Shown in pieces: positions 1-11,979 of a stretch of DNA of 64,000 bases. The first letter of the stretch is position 1, and each line of letters begins with the position of its first letter. The notes under the pieces were generated by a model. It was not told where the DNA came from. It did not search any database and saw nothing but the letters and a program-made list of their open reading frames with translations. Both the position numbers and the translations under genes were made by a program. The stretch is from Flammula alnicola (lineage: Eukaryota; Basidiomycota; Agaricomycetes; Agaricales; Strophariaceae), in assembly GCA_015499995.1 (NCBI GenBank), contig JADNRV010000192.1:1-64000 (forward strand). The letters run 5' to 3'.

Positions 1-255
1 AGACACGATATCTAACTGGCCATAGCGCACACGGCCGGAAGTTAGAAGTGAATATCAGGGGACGAGGAAAACTTGATCTTGTTCAATGTTGATTTACGAA
101 ATCACGTGACCGATGAATTACTACGGCAGTCATTTTGACTTCTGCGCGACTTGAAGCTTCGGCTACAGCAATAGGACTGCAAGGGCAGAGCTCCCAACAT
201 CTTTATTATGAGATACGAAGGAATACTACGACGTGAACAAGATGGAACCGCTCCT
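1..255. other. 3' flank of the S18 gene
   Basis: Downstream of the S18 stop codon on the minus strand. It should hold the 3' UTR and polyadenylation site of that gene. I see no other coding region; the open frame read here on the minus strand is only a read-through of the last S18 exon. Confidence 0.5.
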
Positions 256-886
256 CTAACCACGCTTCTTCGAGACACCCACTGTTTTACCACGGCGACC
301 TAAGAAAATTATGAGATGCATTCAAATGTTGCATGTAACATAAGTCAACTTACCAGTAGTCTTGGTGTGCTGTCCTCGTACACGCAAGCCCCAATAATGC
401 CTAAGACCACGATGAGCCCGAATCTTCTTCAAGCGCTCCAGATCGTCACGAAGTTTGGAATCAACTCCGTTTGAAAGAATTTGCGAGTTCTTGCCATCGA
501 CGATATCCTTTTGCCTGTTCAGGAACCATGTAGGAATCTTGAACTGGGTGGGGTTTTGAATGATGGTAACGAGGCGCTCCAGTTCATCGGAGTTGAGGTC
601 TCCAGCTCTGTTTGGTTGAGAATAATTACTTCCAGGGGAAAATGCACTTTTGAATATGACTTACCGCTTGTTGAGGTCAACGTCCGCCTTCTTGCAAACC
701 AGATTCGAGTATCGGCGGCCTACGCCCTTGATTTCCGTCAAGGCATACATGATTTTGCGCTTTCCATCGACATTGGTGTTGAGAAGACGGAGAATGTGCT
801 GCAGATCGAGTCAGCGTCCAAAAGTTCCCAGAATAAATGTAACTAACTTGAAATTGTTGGTGAGCCTCGGGAACAACGAGAGACAT
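256..886 (-). CDS. RPS18: 40S ribosomal protein S18 (uS13), four exons
   Basis: Structural protein of the small ribosomal subunit, located in the head near the subunit bridge; cytoplasmic ribosome. Exons on the minus strand: 886-848, 798-665, 607-354, 299-256, joined by introns of 49, 57 and 54 nt with GT...AG ends (GTTAGT, GTAAGT, GTAAGT donors). The joined frame gives 156 residues, close to the usual 152-156. Diagnostic stretches are [13 protein letters not shown] at the N-terminus, the helix-turn-helix segment [24 protein letters not shown] in the middle, and [16 protein letters not shown] plus [17 protein letters not shown] at the C-terminus, all matching eukaryotic S18. The start is the only ATG that gives this N-terminus. 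No stop or frameshift. A further intron in the 5' leader is possible at 906-1057 (donor GTGCGT, acceptor CACAG), which is inference. This is the only clear host housekeeping gene here. Confidence 0.96.
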
Positions 887-1292
887 GATGGGTGGTTGAA
901 TTGACCTGTGAAACGACGAATCTCAGTTATACCGATACCATTCGTCATCCACTGCGAAGGCAACCATCCATCGCCAGTCTAGCCAGAATCCTCTCAGATA
1001 TTGGACAGTCGTCGAAGATGTTGGATGGATGGATATATGCCATGCAAGAAAACGCACCTTTTGAAGTCGTTCGGTCACTCTGCGCGTTGTCGAGGACGTG
1101 CTTGACGTCTGAGCGATATTTGTTTACGGCTATTTACGAGCTGTGGCGGAAAAGGAAATAAGGTTAACGGCGCGCTCGGTACGTTATCAGCCACGGCACA
1201 GCCACGGCAAAGTCTCGAGAATTTTGTTGCGTTCTCCTGGATGCAAATGATTGTTTCTATTTATGGAATCTTGTAGCAGTGTAGGCCTTTAC
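887..1292. promoter_or_regulatory. Upstream region of the S18 gene
   Basis: Leader and presumed promoter of the S18 gene, read on the minus strand. A plausible 5'-leader intron lies at 906-1057. An 89-codon open frame on the plus strand covers 892-1161 but resembles nothing and runs antisense to the leader, so I do not call it. The hAT element starts at 1301, about 415 bases from the S18 start, which limits the native promoter to this interval. Confidence 0.4.
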
Positions 1293-1493
1293 ATTGTAAT
1301 TAGGGATTGGCACGGGTAACCCTGGGGTCACTCCAGGGCTACCCGTACCCGTACCCGGAGATACCCCTACCCTTGACTAGGGGTAGGGGTTTTTCCGGGT
1401 TGGGGTAAGGGTTTTTAAGGGTTTTGTGGGTACAGACGATGGGTAGGCCATTTACATTGGCAAGTAGACAACTAATAAACTATCTAGTAGTAT

Positions 1494-4474
1494 CTACAAG
1501 TCAGGGATGAGATCCCAGCCAACAGGGAGCTCCTCCTCCTGTCCAACAACCTCATCTATCCCAAGAGCGCCTTGATGTCACTATCCGTGATCAGACCAAG
1601 CAAACTCCAAGATCCAACACACATGAGAGCCCAACTGGAGTGGACTGAGAGGTGGTTACGGACATAGGGAAGAAGAACACGGCCTTGGCTAAAAGTCCGC
1701 TCGACGTCAACAGTAGTAGCTTAAAAGAACGTTAGCACTTAATACCAAGATGAGTAATATGAAAACTTACCCGGAATCGAGAGGTAATCACATGCCATAC
1801 GTGATAGACAAGGGAAGGTCGCATGTCTCTCATACCACCACATAAGACCATCCCTCACATCCTCTACATTGGCGGCAAGGGAATGGTCGAGTTCATCGCG
1901 GAGGTCCAATGCTGCAGGTGCAAGGTCAGGGAGGTTGTCAAATATATTGTCATTCTGTGACGTTGACAACGAGACCTGAAAGTAGCTAGTGAGTAAGAAA
2001 ATGAAAAAAAGAACAAAAAACAACTTATGACTTCACCAGTATCCACCTGCATATTGTCCTCATTGTCTGGAACATCCGTCGGAACATCCGACTGGTCAAA
2101 TGCTTCATAAACGATCTCGCAGGCGGTCTCAATCCACGGTTCCTCCCAGTTGTGTTTCTTGAAGTACTCAAGTTTGTGTTGGGGATGAAGAACTAAAAGC
2201 ACAAAAATTAGCAGAGTAGATGCAAATAATAATATAAAGATGTACCCATCGCAATACAATAGACCTCAGAGTGGTCAGTTTTGTTGTAGTAATGGTTCAT
2301 AGCATTCTTACCAACAGCAAGGGCTGCACAAATAGCAAGGGAACACTTGTAGGGGCTGTCCAATGATGTGACCAGGACCTTGTCGATGCGGTCCATAGCA
2401 GGAATCACAGTGGCAAGGTTGGGGGTGCCTCGAGAAAAGAATAGTGTAGCGTCTTTAAAAATCTAGTCAAAATAGTTAGAGTGAAACAAAGAAAGAAAGA
2501 GATATGACATACCTTCAATACATCTTGAAGCTCCATAGCAATCCTCCACTCTGCTGGTACCAATTCATATTTGCAAAGGTCGAAATCTTGGGCGGCGGTC
2601 ATTGCGTTGATCACAGGGCGGTACTTGATGGCAAACTCGAGCATATTGTACGTTGAGTTCCACCGAGTCAACACATCGTGTGGCATCATGCGATGTGGGA
2701 GGTGGTGGGTGGTTCGCATTCTGTACCATTCTGGGAGGAGGATGGTGGTGGAGTTCTTGAGAGCAAAGGTGAGTTTGCGAAGCTTCATTGATTTTAGTCA
2801 TGTGATTAGGGTTAGGGCAAGGAAATCATACCTTGACCAACATTGCGCTGAACACTTACATCCAATTCCTTCACCTGCTCCTCTGTCAACCCCTCTCAGA
2901 AGTCAATCCAGGCATCCAGTGGCTGGTCGTCTTCCTTGTCATCCTCTGTTGCCCTTGTCTCCCACTCTGCTCGCTCCTCGATATCAAGTTCTTTGGCCAG
3001 ATCAGCAAGAGCTTGAGCTGCCTCATCAAGAATGATGTGCACCTTCAGTGCATCAAATTGCTTGAGGACTGATTTCACTGAGATGCCAAGAGTATGCGTG
3101 AAGCAGCGTGTTTGGTTTGCAGCACCTGGGAACTTGTCGAGGATGTCACCATGGTGTCATTATTGGATGCATTGTTGGCAGTAATGCTGAGGATCTGTTC
3201 TATGGCAAGTATCCTTTTTTCAGCTCTAAAAATTGATTTCTTACCTTTTCTTTTATCCCAAAGGTTTGCAGGACCTCCGCAAATGCAATCATGAGGTTTT
3301 CGCCAGTATGAGACTTTGGCACCTCAACAAGATCAAGCAGCATCAATAACGGCTTGCCCTTGTGCTCAAGATGGATGGTTATTGCAACATAGGCCCTGTG
3401 GTTGGGTGAGGTCCAAGCATCGGTACTGAAGCTCAGCTTGCCCTCGTATTCCTACATGTGTCAGGTAAGTGTTCATGTTAATTCACATTGAAAGTATCAA
3501 CTAACTTGCAACATTTTAGTTATCTTCCCCCGAACACGAATGAAAATGTTCCGAACATCACGCGACAATGTTTCTGCTGAAGGTATGTGATACTCTGGCC
3601 TTCCCGTCTTCATGAGCATACAGAATCCACGGTCATTAACAACCTGGAATGGCCGTTTGCTCTCCGCAACCCAACGAACAAATTCGGCACTGATAATTAT
3701 ATTTTAGGTTGATCTTATGGATGAATAGGACGTGAAACATACCGCGCTTCTGTCTTGGTGTGCTGATGATGGCTGTAAGTAACTTTTCCTTTGCCTGCAC
3801 ATTGAAATGCTGCTGTAATGGAGCCATCGAGCTCTGTTTTCTTTCCTAAGACCTCACATGCAGTTTTCACATCTGGGGTGATGTCCGCTGCGGCAACTGT
3901 CTCCTGCCCCAGCAAAGTTTAGCATGTCGACATAAGTTGCTCATTGACTTGGCGTCGCCTGTATCGAGAAATCAGTGGACAAATCGGGTTTGGCAATGGC
4001 ACTGGCTGGCCCCACACTCAAAGACATGGGCCTTGCAGCCATTGATGTACTCGATGGAAGGCATCAGTTTAAAGAACACGTAAATGGGTGTGTCACAGTC
4101 CTTCACAAGGCATGCTAAACTAACTATCAGAAAAATATTCAGGGACACATTATATGCATACCAAGTTCAGCCTCGTCGTCCTTGGACTCAGCCTCGATAT
4201 CTTCCTCATCATCATCATTTTTGACAGGTTCAAGTCCCGGCATGCCAACAAATTGGATGTTGTCATCATCACTACCATCAGATGCCTCAAGGATATGCTG
4301 AGGGTGATGGAGTTGGACATGCGGAGCAGGAACAGGCTCTGGAACATCCTCAATGGATGCATTCTGAGACGAGGTTGTTTTTTTGGGTGCCTTAGAGGTT
4401 GACGGCCTCCTGGCAGGTTTTTTTGGTGGTGGCAGAAGTTGTTTTGGCCTTCTTCTGGGCAAGAGGATTGCCAT
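1494..4474 (-). pseudogene. hAT-family transposase, decayed
   Basis: DDE-type cut-and-paste transposase. In order on the minus strand: a polar, Pro/Lys-rich N-terminus (about 4474-4139); a BED-type zinc finger around 4100-3905 (CGASQC ... NLCRHAKLC); the first catalytic block FSTDAWTSPNH around 3410; the second block ITANNASNNDTM around 3165-3210, where the family usually has Asp, so a catalytic acid looks lost; DVLTRWNSTYNML around 2660; and the C-terminal dimerisation block SIPATTVDVERTFSQGR split by an intron around 1740-1790. Several short introns still have GT...AG ends. Lesions: TGA in place of an expected Arg codon in the finger region (VH*FLDTGD) and in AWIDF*EGLTEE; a 1-nt frameshift after NDTM; a probable frameshift before AMLVKLRKL; and a frame change near the C-terminal end around 1575. 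Non-functional. Confidence 0.9.
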
Positions 4475-4506
4475 TCTTGGTTACACGTTCACTTGGGTGG
4501 CACTGA

Positions 4507-7392
4507 TAGGGCCGCAAACTGGCCACGTGTGAATTTCACAATATATCATTTTTTATCTATGGAACATAACCAAGACAGAGAGACTATAATGCACCCACGT
4601 TAGTAGTCTAAGGCCTAGCTATGTGACTACTAGCTGTCATATAACCTGTGACAATGGTAATCAGGTTAAAAGTTATCAGGCAGTGAAATATAGAACACAT
4701 CAGTCATAAATGACTAGTGCGGCAGACACGCACCATGGGGAATAAATTGAAAGACTTCTGGAGGCTTTGGAAATAGTGCGCAGCAAATTCAGTACAATCA
4801 GTGTATTGCTGAAAAGCTAGCTACAAAACACTACAGCTAGGAGTACAAGACACAGCTAGCTAGCATGCCGCCAAAGTGCACGACTACTAGCGAGCATATC
4901 TTGTGACTTACTGTGAGACGCATGAGACGCAGACACATTAGTTAGACGCACCCTCTACCCTCTACCCGGTGGACAACCAAAAGTGGTAATAGGATGAGAA
5001 AGGAAAGAAGGAACTGGCATCAATGATGGCCGTGGATCCGGAATAAAGCGGCACCACTAGCTGAGATGCACACATGATGCGCATGGTATGCGGAAGTCAG
5101 GAGCGTCCTAGCGCACTGAAATGGGATGAATTTCCAAATCCTTGACCGCTATCTGGTCACCTGGAATACTCAACCCTATACCCATTGCCTGCAGGCATTA
5201 TTTACATGAGATAAGAATGTTTTACACTATTTTATTCACATACTAGAACCACACATAGTGGTAGTATAAAAGATGTACCTATGTAGCTAGTTACCAAAAG
5301 AAATCTCTTCCCAGTTTTATTTCGAGCTAAGACGCAGTGTCTAGTAAGAAAGAGGACAAATAAAGGAACAGTTTGACTTCAATAGAGTTTGTTTGAAAGC
5401 CAGAAGAAGGCTTAGTGTTAAAGAGAAGTTCTTGAGGACAAGGTCCAAGAATTTAAAAGCCAGAGAGTGCTTAGAGGCCAGAAGAGTGCCTAGAGAAAGT
5501 CAGAAACAGAGTCCAAGTGGGCTAGCAGATCATTCAGAAGGTAGCACTGAGAGACCCGCTACGTGCTCAGTGACCTAAACAACCCACACAACTGCAGAGC
5601 GAGATCCTAACTAGGTCGAGTGATGCTGTACTAGCTTTAGAAATATGTAGTGTGCTGTACTCCACGGTGTTTGTTTTATTTAGCTAGCTGACTTGTAGAC
5701 AGCGCCTCGCAGTTCGTTTAAAGTGGGTATGAGGGATTATTCAAATACACATTTTATCTTCATTTCAAGCTTCACTTTATCACAAGGATGAACAGTTTTA
5801 TTGATTTTAAGGTTTTATGTTTTTAGAAAAGCTCTCTAAGATGCTACTAGCTCGACTTTCGAAGCAACTAGCTGCTCTGGAGGCTCGGAACTCATCTGAA
5901 ACTAAGGCCACACTGTGCGCTACCTTCTGAATGATCTGCTAGCCCACTTGGACTCTGTTTCTGACTTTCTCTAGGCACTCTTCCGGCCTCTAAGCACTCT
6001 CTGGCTTCTAAATTCTTGGACCTTGTCCTCAAGAAATTCTCTTTAAGACTAAGCCTTCTTCTGGCTTTCAAACGAACTCTATGAAGTCAAACTGGTCCTT
6101 TATTCATCCTCTTTCTTACTAGACACTGCGTCTTAGCTCAAAATAAAACTGGGAAGAGATTGCTTAAGGTAACTAGCTACAGAGGTACATCTTTTATACT
6201 ACAGCTATGTGTGGTTCTAGTATGCGAATAAAATAGAGTAAAACATTCTTATCTCGTGTAAATAATGCCTGCAGGCAATGGGTATAGGGTTGAGTATTCC
6301 AGGTGACCAGATAGCGGTCAAGGATTTGGAAATTCATCCCATTTCAGCGCGCTAAGATGCTTCTGACTTCCGCATACCATGCGCATCATGCGTGCGTCTC
6401 AGCTAGTGGTGCTGCTTTATTCCGGATCCATGGCCATCATTGATGTTGGTTCCTTCTTTCCTTTCTTGTACTATTACCACTTTTGGTAGTTCCCCGGGTA
6501 GAGGGTAGAGCGTGCGTCTAACTAACGTGTCCGCGTCCCGTGCGTCTTGTAGTAAGTCACAAGATACGCTCGCTAGTAGTCATGCATTTTGACCGCATGC
6601 TAACTAGCTGCGTCTTGTACTCCTAGCGGTAGTATTTTATAGCTAGCTTTTCAGCAATACACTGATTGTACTGAATTTGCCGCACACTATTTCCAAAGCA
6701 TCCAGAAGTCCTTTAATTTATTCCCCATGGTGTGTTTATGCCTCGCTAGTCATTTATGACTTATGTGTTCTATATTTCACTGCCTGATAACTTTTAACTG
6801 TCTCCTGGCTTATCATAAGAACTCAGCTAGCTCTGAACCGCATCTGATTACCATTGTCACAGGTTATATGACAACTAGTAGTTGCATAGCTAGGCCTTAG
6901 ACTACTAACTTGGGTGCGTTATAGTCTCTCTGTCCTGGTTATATTTCATAGGTAAAAGATGATATATTGCGAAATTCACGCGTGGCCAGTTTGCAGCCCT
7001 ATTAGCGCACAGTGCAGCCTTAGTTTCAGATGAGTTCCAAGCCTCCAGAGCAGCTAGTTGCTTTGAAATTCGAGCTAGTAGTGTTTTAGAGAGCCTTGCT
7101 CAAACATAAAACCTTAAAAATCAATAAAACTGTTTATCCTTGTGATAAAACGAAGCTTGAAACTACAATAAAACATGTATTTGAATAATCCCTCATACCC
7201 ACTTAAATGAACCATGAGGCACTGTCTACAAGTCAGCTAGTTGAACAAAACAAGCACTGAGGAGCACAGCACACTACATATTTCTAAAGCTAGTAGAGCA
7301 TCGCTCGACCTGGTTAGGATCTCGCTCTGCAGTTGTGTGTGTGGTTTAGGTTGCTGAGTGCATAGCGGGTCTCTCAGCACTTACATGGTCCA
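4507..7392. repeat. Compound inverted repeat L-A-L'-A' inside the hAT element
   Basis: Segment L (about 4507-5540) is the reverse complement of L' (about 5922-7007), and segment A (about 5541-5923) is the reverse complement of A' (about 7007-7390). So the order is L, A, inverted L, inverted A. L is bordered by GCACTGA on both sides (4500-4506 and just after about 5540), which looks like a target duplication. L' has about 45 extra bases near 6800-6845. One reading: A/A' is a foldback and L is a ~1.05 kb element inserted twice in opposite directions. I found no convincing protein in it. Confidence 0.8.
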
Positions 7393-7798
7393 TTAATGAC
7401 ATCTGGGTGGGGTTGGGAGGTGGTGTCGGGCGAGGAAGGCATGGCGAGATGGAAGGTAGTAGATGATTTATTTTTTTTATAAGCAAGTCCAATGTCTGGT
7501 TGAATGTGAGTTGTCGAAGAGAATGTATTAGCTGTGTATTACCCTCTAGAAACATTTGCTTCTGTGATGGGGGCTTGGTACTGTATAGTAGTCTATGTAT
7601 TAGATGAGGACGCTGTCATGTGTTCTGGATAATCTGGCCTACATATGACATTTCCATTTATGGCAAACCCGCCATAACCTGCCCAACGGGTATGGGTTTT
7701 CCTCAGGTACAAAGACTGTTACCCTGACCCGTACCCCCAAAACCCTGACCCGCTACCCGGGCGGGTTACCCCCACCCGTGACAATCCCTAATTTTAAT

Positions 7799-8146
7799 AG
7801 AAACTGTCTCTTTGAAATGTTTTATTAAGGGCTTAATGAACCATGAAAAATCAATGTTATTGGCTGAAGTTAGCTGCTGTCTTGGAATCAAATTCTAGTT
7901 TTCAGCTACAAAATTTTGCAGACATGTAGATAAGATCATAAAGATGAGAACTGTCTTTTCAAAAAAATTTATTTTAGTCTAGAAATTAGTGCTTGGAAGT
8001 CTGGTTAGGTCCAGTTATTGGGTACCCTCTAACCAAGACTGAGACCGGTTAGCCTTTGATCCCAGACCAAAATAACCTAACCTAACTGCAAATAATCACT
8101 TATAACCAGTTAATTGCAGTTAGTAACTGGTTAAGACTGAAAATAT
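7799..8146. other. AT-rich intergenic stretch with GTTA/TAAC-rich section
   Basis: No gene seen. From about 8007 the sequence repeats GGTTA and TAACC(AGTTA) motifs in both directions and the same motifs resume after the retroposon at 8147-8248 up to about 8295, so this may be the body of a short inverted-repeat element. No clear ends or target duplication found. Confidence 0.3.
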
Positions 8147-8248
8147 AGATAGTTAGATTACTAGTATGTACTTACCCTACCATATGGCTATGGCTCAGTC
8201 ACAAAGGGGGAGTTTGCGGAATGAAAAAAAAAAAAAAAAAAAAAAAAA
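8147..8248 (+). mobile_element. Short poly(A) retroposon, possibly a U1 snRNA retropseudogene
   Basis: A 25-A tract ends at 8248 and the insert is flanked by AAGACTGAAAATAT (8133-8146) and AAGACTCAAAATAT (8247-8260), a 14-bp direct repeat with one mismatch. That is the signature of LINE-type reverse transcription. The ~77-nt insert contains TACTTACC near its 5' part and later CAGTCACAAAGGGGGAGTTT, which loosely resembles the 5' end and first stem-loop of U1 snRNA. The retroposon call is well supported; the U1 origin is a weak inference. Confidence 0.6.
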
Positions 8249-8985
8249 GACTCAAAATATTAAAAAGTGGTTATAACTGGTAGTAACTGCATATTTGTGA
8301 CTCAGTGCAATTTATTGTCCTTTATTGCTTCAAATCGACCCTGGGGATGTTAGATTTGGTAAAGAATTGAATGAATTATGATTTTATTACATGCAATCTA
8401 CTCTTTTGACTGATATTTTATGTTTTAACCATAACTCAGTCAGTGTTTGATCTAAAACTATGGTCCTTTTGAGGGCCTCAGTTGGACAATAAAAAAATAT
8501 CCTTGCATCTCCTAAATACTATGAGGGGCTCCATTGGGCAAAATTCAAAACTCTTATTCATCCAAAAACCAGTCACAAGAAATAATAAATTTAGCTCTCT
8601 TATTTCCCTTGAATTTGTTATATCATTAGAAACTTTCCTCTCTTGAAACCCCAAAATCACTCAAAATCCTTAAGTCACTTGAAATCATTAAAAGCCTCAA
8701 AACCCCTAATTCGGTTAAAATCCTTAATTGCCTCCAAAGTATAAATACCAAATTTTGCAACCCATTATCATAAAATTCACATCACCTGATCAAAACATGG
8801 TATGTTCAAGAACATGATCAGTGGTCGCACTTATGGAGCACACTGCATCATCACCATGGCCCAAGCACCATCAAAGTCTCTTCATCTCCTGGGCCTCCAT
8901 AGCGCCATCAACTCTTTTTTCATCCCCTCCATTCACTTCACCTTTTTTCCCCACTCTGTATAATAATTTATTTTCCATGGCCATG
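8249..8985. other. Intergenic, AT-rich
   Basis: No coding region or element recognised. Low-complexity runs of TCAAAATC/CCTTAAT around 8640-8740. The short open frames here are not convincing. Confidence 0.3.
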
Positions 8986-10728
8986 ACAACAGCTGCAGTC
9001 ATTGCTGAAACCCCATGCATTTGCTGCCAAGACCCAGGGTGCAGCTTCTTTACCATGAACATGACAAATGTGAGTGTCTTTTCTGCACACAATCTGCTCT
9101 TCAGATTTTTCTCTTAGAGTCAGTGTTATTGTGGCCATTCCCAGGCCGACCACCAGCAAAGAGTCAATTTTTCTGCTAAAGGGGAGGTTGTTTACAAATG
9201 CATTGCATCTGCTTTACTGTCACTGGTGTCCGACAGCAGGTACATTTTCAGGGGTTTGAGAGTCATTAATTGATACTCAATCAAACAATCTAGATCACCA
9301 ACTATCATGAAATCTGCACTTGTGGTGGTGTGTACAGCCAAAATTACCCCCTCCAACTGTAAGTGTCCAAAATTGTATTGTTAAGAGGGGTTATAATAAT
9401 TTTTCTTGCTGCAGCATAAACCAAATGGCAGCGCTGCTGCTACCTGCTTCACAGCCAACACAACCTGCCTCAGTTCCATCTCAGCCTGTACCCACAATGC
9501 CAACTATAACCCTCTATCGATCCTGAGCCATGCCCATCCAGCCCACCTCATTTGGTGTTCCCATGGCGCAACCAGGTCAAGCTAAAAGCTCACATCAACC
9601 TAGAGGAAGGGCCAGGAGGGCTGCTGCCAATCAAGAGGCCACTGCAGCCCAGAACCATCATCTAGTGATGAAGATCATGATCGTGTTATTTCCCTGCAAC
9701 ATTAGTTGGATTTATCTTATTTTCTCAAAGTAATTATTAAGCTCACCAAATTTCTTTTAGCTCAACAGATCAGATCAAGATGTTCATGGGCTCGCAAACA
9801 TTAGCCACCTCAAAGCTGGAGAGCAACTCAACTTGGACCTCCAGTTTTTTACTGAACAAGGTCTTGCTATGACTGTAGAACTCACAGCCCAATGTGCTGA
9901 ACAAAACCTTCTGCTGCAAATTCAAACAGCATTTGATGCCATGATCACAGGAGCTAATTATCAATACCCTACCATCCACATCACCAACATGGACTTGCTG
10001 CAGACAGCAGAATCAAGAGAGTCCAGACTCACTTTTTCACAACTCATCTTCTGCATTCTCAAAGTCGGCAACCTTTGTGGATCAGAACCATCTCTGACAG
10101 TCGACAAAGGTGTCACTCACAGCGTCCCTAAAGATGCCCTTTTATTGTGCACTCATGAAGCACCTAGGCAATGGCACGGGTAAACCCACAGGTATCACCC
10201 CAGCAACCCATACCCTACCTGCAAAACTGTAACCCCACGGGTTTACCCATCAAAATAAGCCCTAAAGCATCGAAATCGGACAACTTTTGAGGGAGATACA
10301 CTCAAAATGATTGTATTTAATTATTTTGACTGTACGTGACCCAAAACTCATGCATTTTGGATGTTGCAGGGCTTGATCAAAAGCTCATGGGTAGGAGAAA
10401 ATTAACCCATATCCTACCCATGCCATACCCTACCCATTAACCCGTGCAGGTTACCCGAACCCATGCCATTGCCTAGAAGCACCCAATAGATACATCCATA
10501 CATGAGATTCAATATTTTTGTGAGTTAGTTTTTAATCTTTGCTCAGTAATAATTCTAAATTTATGCTTGACAGGCCTGTGAAGAAAACAGCAACTTATTG
10601 GCCCCATCGACAAGAACAAGACCATGATGCACCACTGCTTCACTAATTTCATTCTTGCAGACCTTGAAAAGTCTGCATATCAGGTGGATCTCGATGACAA
10701 ACTTGCTGCACTCTCAGCTGAAGAATGA
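8986..10728 (+). pseudogene. Decayed gene of unknown function with a cysteine-rich segment
   Basis: I do not recognise the family. Coding-like pieces on the plus strand are joined by plausible short introns. The first piece (about 8986-9068) encodes AETPCICCQDPGCSFF followed by a donor GTGAGT, and the next (from about 9117) continues QCYCGHSQADHQQ, giving a C-x-x-C ... C ... C-x-C-x-H pattern that could bind zinc. A later piece (about 9769-10160) is open and encodes KAGEQLNLDLQFFTEQG and AEQNLLLQIQTAFDAM. Between them are stops (for example around 9526 and 9600). A hAT MITE is inserted at 10165-10475 just inside the last coding piece, which breaks it. Probably a relic of a multi-exon gene or of a transposon-carried gene. 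Confidence 0.4.
10165..10475. mobile_element. hAT-type MITE, 311 bp
   Basis: Inverted ends TAGGCAATGGCACGGGT (left) and TAGGCAATGGCATGGGT (right, reverse complement), flanked by a perfect 8-bp target duplication GAAGCACC at 10157-10164 and 10476-10483. Subterminal ACCC/GGGT runs match the style of the 6.5-kb hAT element at 1301-7790. No coding capacity. It interrupts the decayed gene around it. Confidence 0.93.
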
Positions 10729-10876
10729 GAGCAGACTTGGAGGTGAGAGTATCCCCACCCCTGCTGCACCACGTGTCCTGGCTCTGCTGCTCAGCCTGAT
10801 ATGTGGCATTGGGCAGCATTGAAAGATCTATGAAAGATCTATGACTACTCTCTGACTGCTCTCTGACTGCTCTAGG

Positions 10877-10940
10877 TTGCTTTGGACCTGCTTTGAGAGT
10901 GCTTTGGATTGCTTTGGACCTGCTTTGAGAGTGCTTTGGG
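10877..10940 (+). repeat. Two tandem copies of a 32-bp unit
   Basis: Units at 10877-10908 and 10909-10940 differ at the last base only. Degenerate relatives (GCTTTNG-rich) continue to about 11060. The surrounding sequence also has CTCTGACTG repeats just before. Non-coding. Confidence 0.85.
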
Positions 10941-11948
10941 TGGCTTTGGGTCACTTTCAGATATCTTTGGTTTTGCTTTCAGACTGCTTTAGTTCTGCTT
11001 TCAGATGTCTTTGGTTCCACTTTCAAAGTGAGTGGAGTGACTTTGAGGCGTCTTTGAGAAAATAGTTACCAAGTCACTTAGATTTCAAAGATGCCTGGGA
11101 AGCTTTGAGTCTTTGTAGTCTTTAGAGTCTTTAGAGATGCCTAGAGCAGCCTGGGTTTCTCTGAGGAGAAACTTCATTTTCCTGATGCAGCAGGAATTAT
11201 TGTGGCCATCAACTTTCCAAGAATGTTTCCCACTGTTTCTTGAGCTCAGTTGCTAGTGCAGAAAATTTCGTAGCAATTAATAGAAATATATAAATGGCCC
11301 TACTTATAGTATCTTGGCTCAAAAGATATAAGTGGAAGAGAACGAACAATTTGATCAACTAATATCTATGACATACTGTTCACTAATACAAGTACATGTA
11401 TATCCAGAGAAGAAACACATTTTAGTAGGGAGATGCATGAAGGACAGCTAAGATAGATGACATTCATATTCAAATGGCATCACGTGATGAGTGTGACAGC
11501 CGACAGCTGCCAAAACAGGCAACTTTTCAAGAATATTGGATAAAATACTTTTTATAATGTTGTATACAAGCTTATCTCCAATTTGGCTTTCTAGTTTTTG
11601 TAGAAAAGGTACTCGGACACATGAATCAACAATAATTTCACAAGAATCTCCAAAATTGGTGGAGGAGAAAGAAAAATACAAGTTTAGTGCTAATTAATGT
11701 GTCCAACAGTCATGTCGTGTACATCTGCTTTGCTATTCTACTCGAAACCCTACTATGCCTTGAAAGAAACTTGCTGCACTTGCCAGCATCCAAAACCTGA
11801 AAAGTTGCAAGAAAGAACAACCAGCATAAAGAGCCAGGAATAAGGGAACATCTGCAGTGTAAGGCCATTGTGTATTACCTGTGGAAATCATGGAGGAGTT
11901 AGGCAAGTTGGGAATTCTTTAATAGAACCTTAATACCACACCTTGTCA
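10941..11948. other. About 1 kb with no recognised gene
   Basis: AT-rich after 11250. A 77-codon minus-strand frame at 11448-11681 has no recognisable motif and is not called. Confidence 0.3.
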
Positions 11949-11979
11949 TTTTTATAAAGCACAAAACACATTCATCTCA
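11949..11979 (+). repeat. 31-bp direct repeat, left of the Helitron
   Basis: Identical to 12554-12584. The two copies abut the Helitron exactly on each side. Helitrons normally insert between A and T without duplicating the target, so this long flanking repeat is unusual. Confidence 0.9.

Larger units (their letters stand above)
1301..7790 (-). mobile_element. Complete but degenerate hAT transposon, 6.5 kb
   Basis: The ends are inverted repeats: left TAGGGATTGGCACGGGT, right (reverse complement) TAGGGATTGTCACGGGT. They are flanked by ATTGTAAT (1293-1300) and ATTTTAAT (7791-7798), an 8-bp target duplication with one mismatch, as expected of hAT elements. Both subterminal regions are rich in GGGTA/ACCCG runs. 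A decayed transposase gene lies at 1494-4474 on the minus strand. The 5' part (4507-7392) is filled with a compound inverted repeat that was probably inserted later. Total length is large for a fungal hAT because of this insertion. The transposase is too damaged to be active. Confidence 0.88.

Noticed and set aside
481..904. Plus-strand frames of 121 and 84 codons near the left end
   Set aside because: They are antisense to the S18 exons; the minus-strand reading gives a complete, spliced S18 protein.
892..1161. 89-codon plus-strand frame
   Set aside because: No recognisable motif and it overlaps the S18 leader and its possible intron on the other strand.
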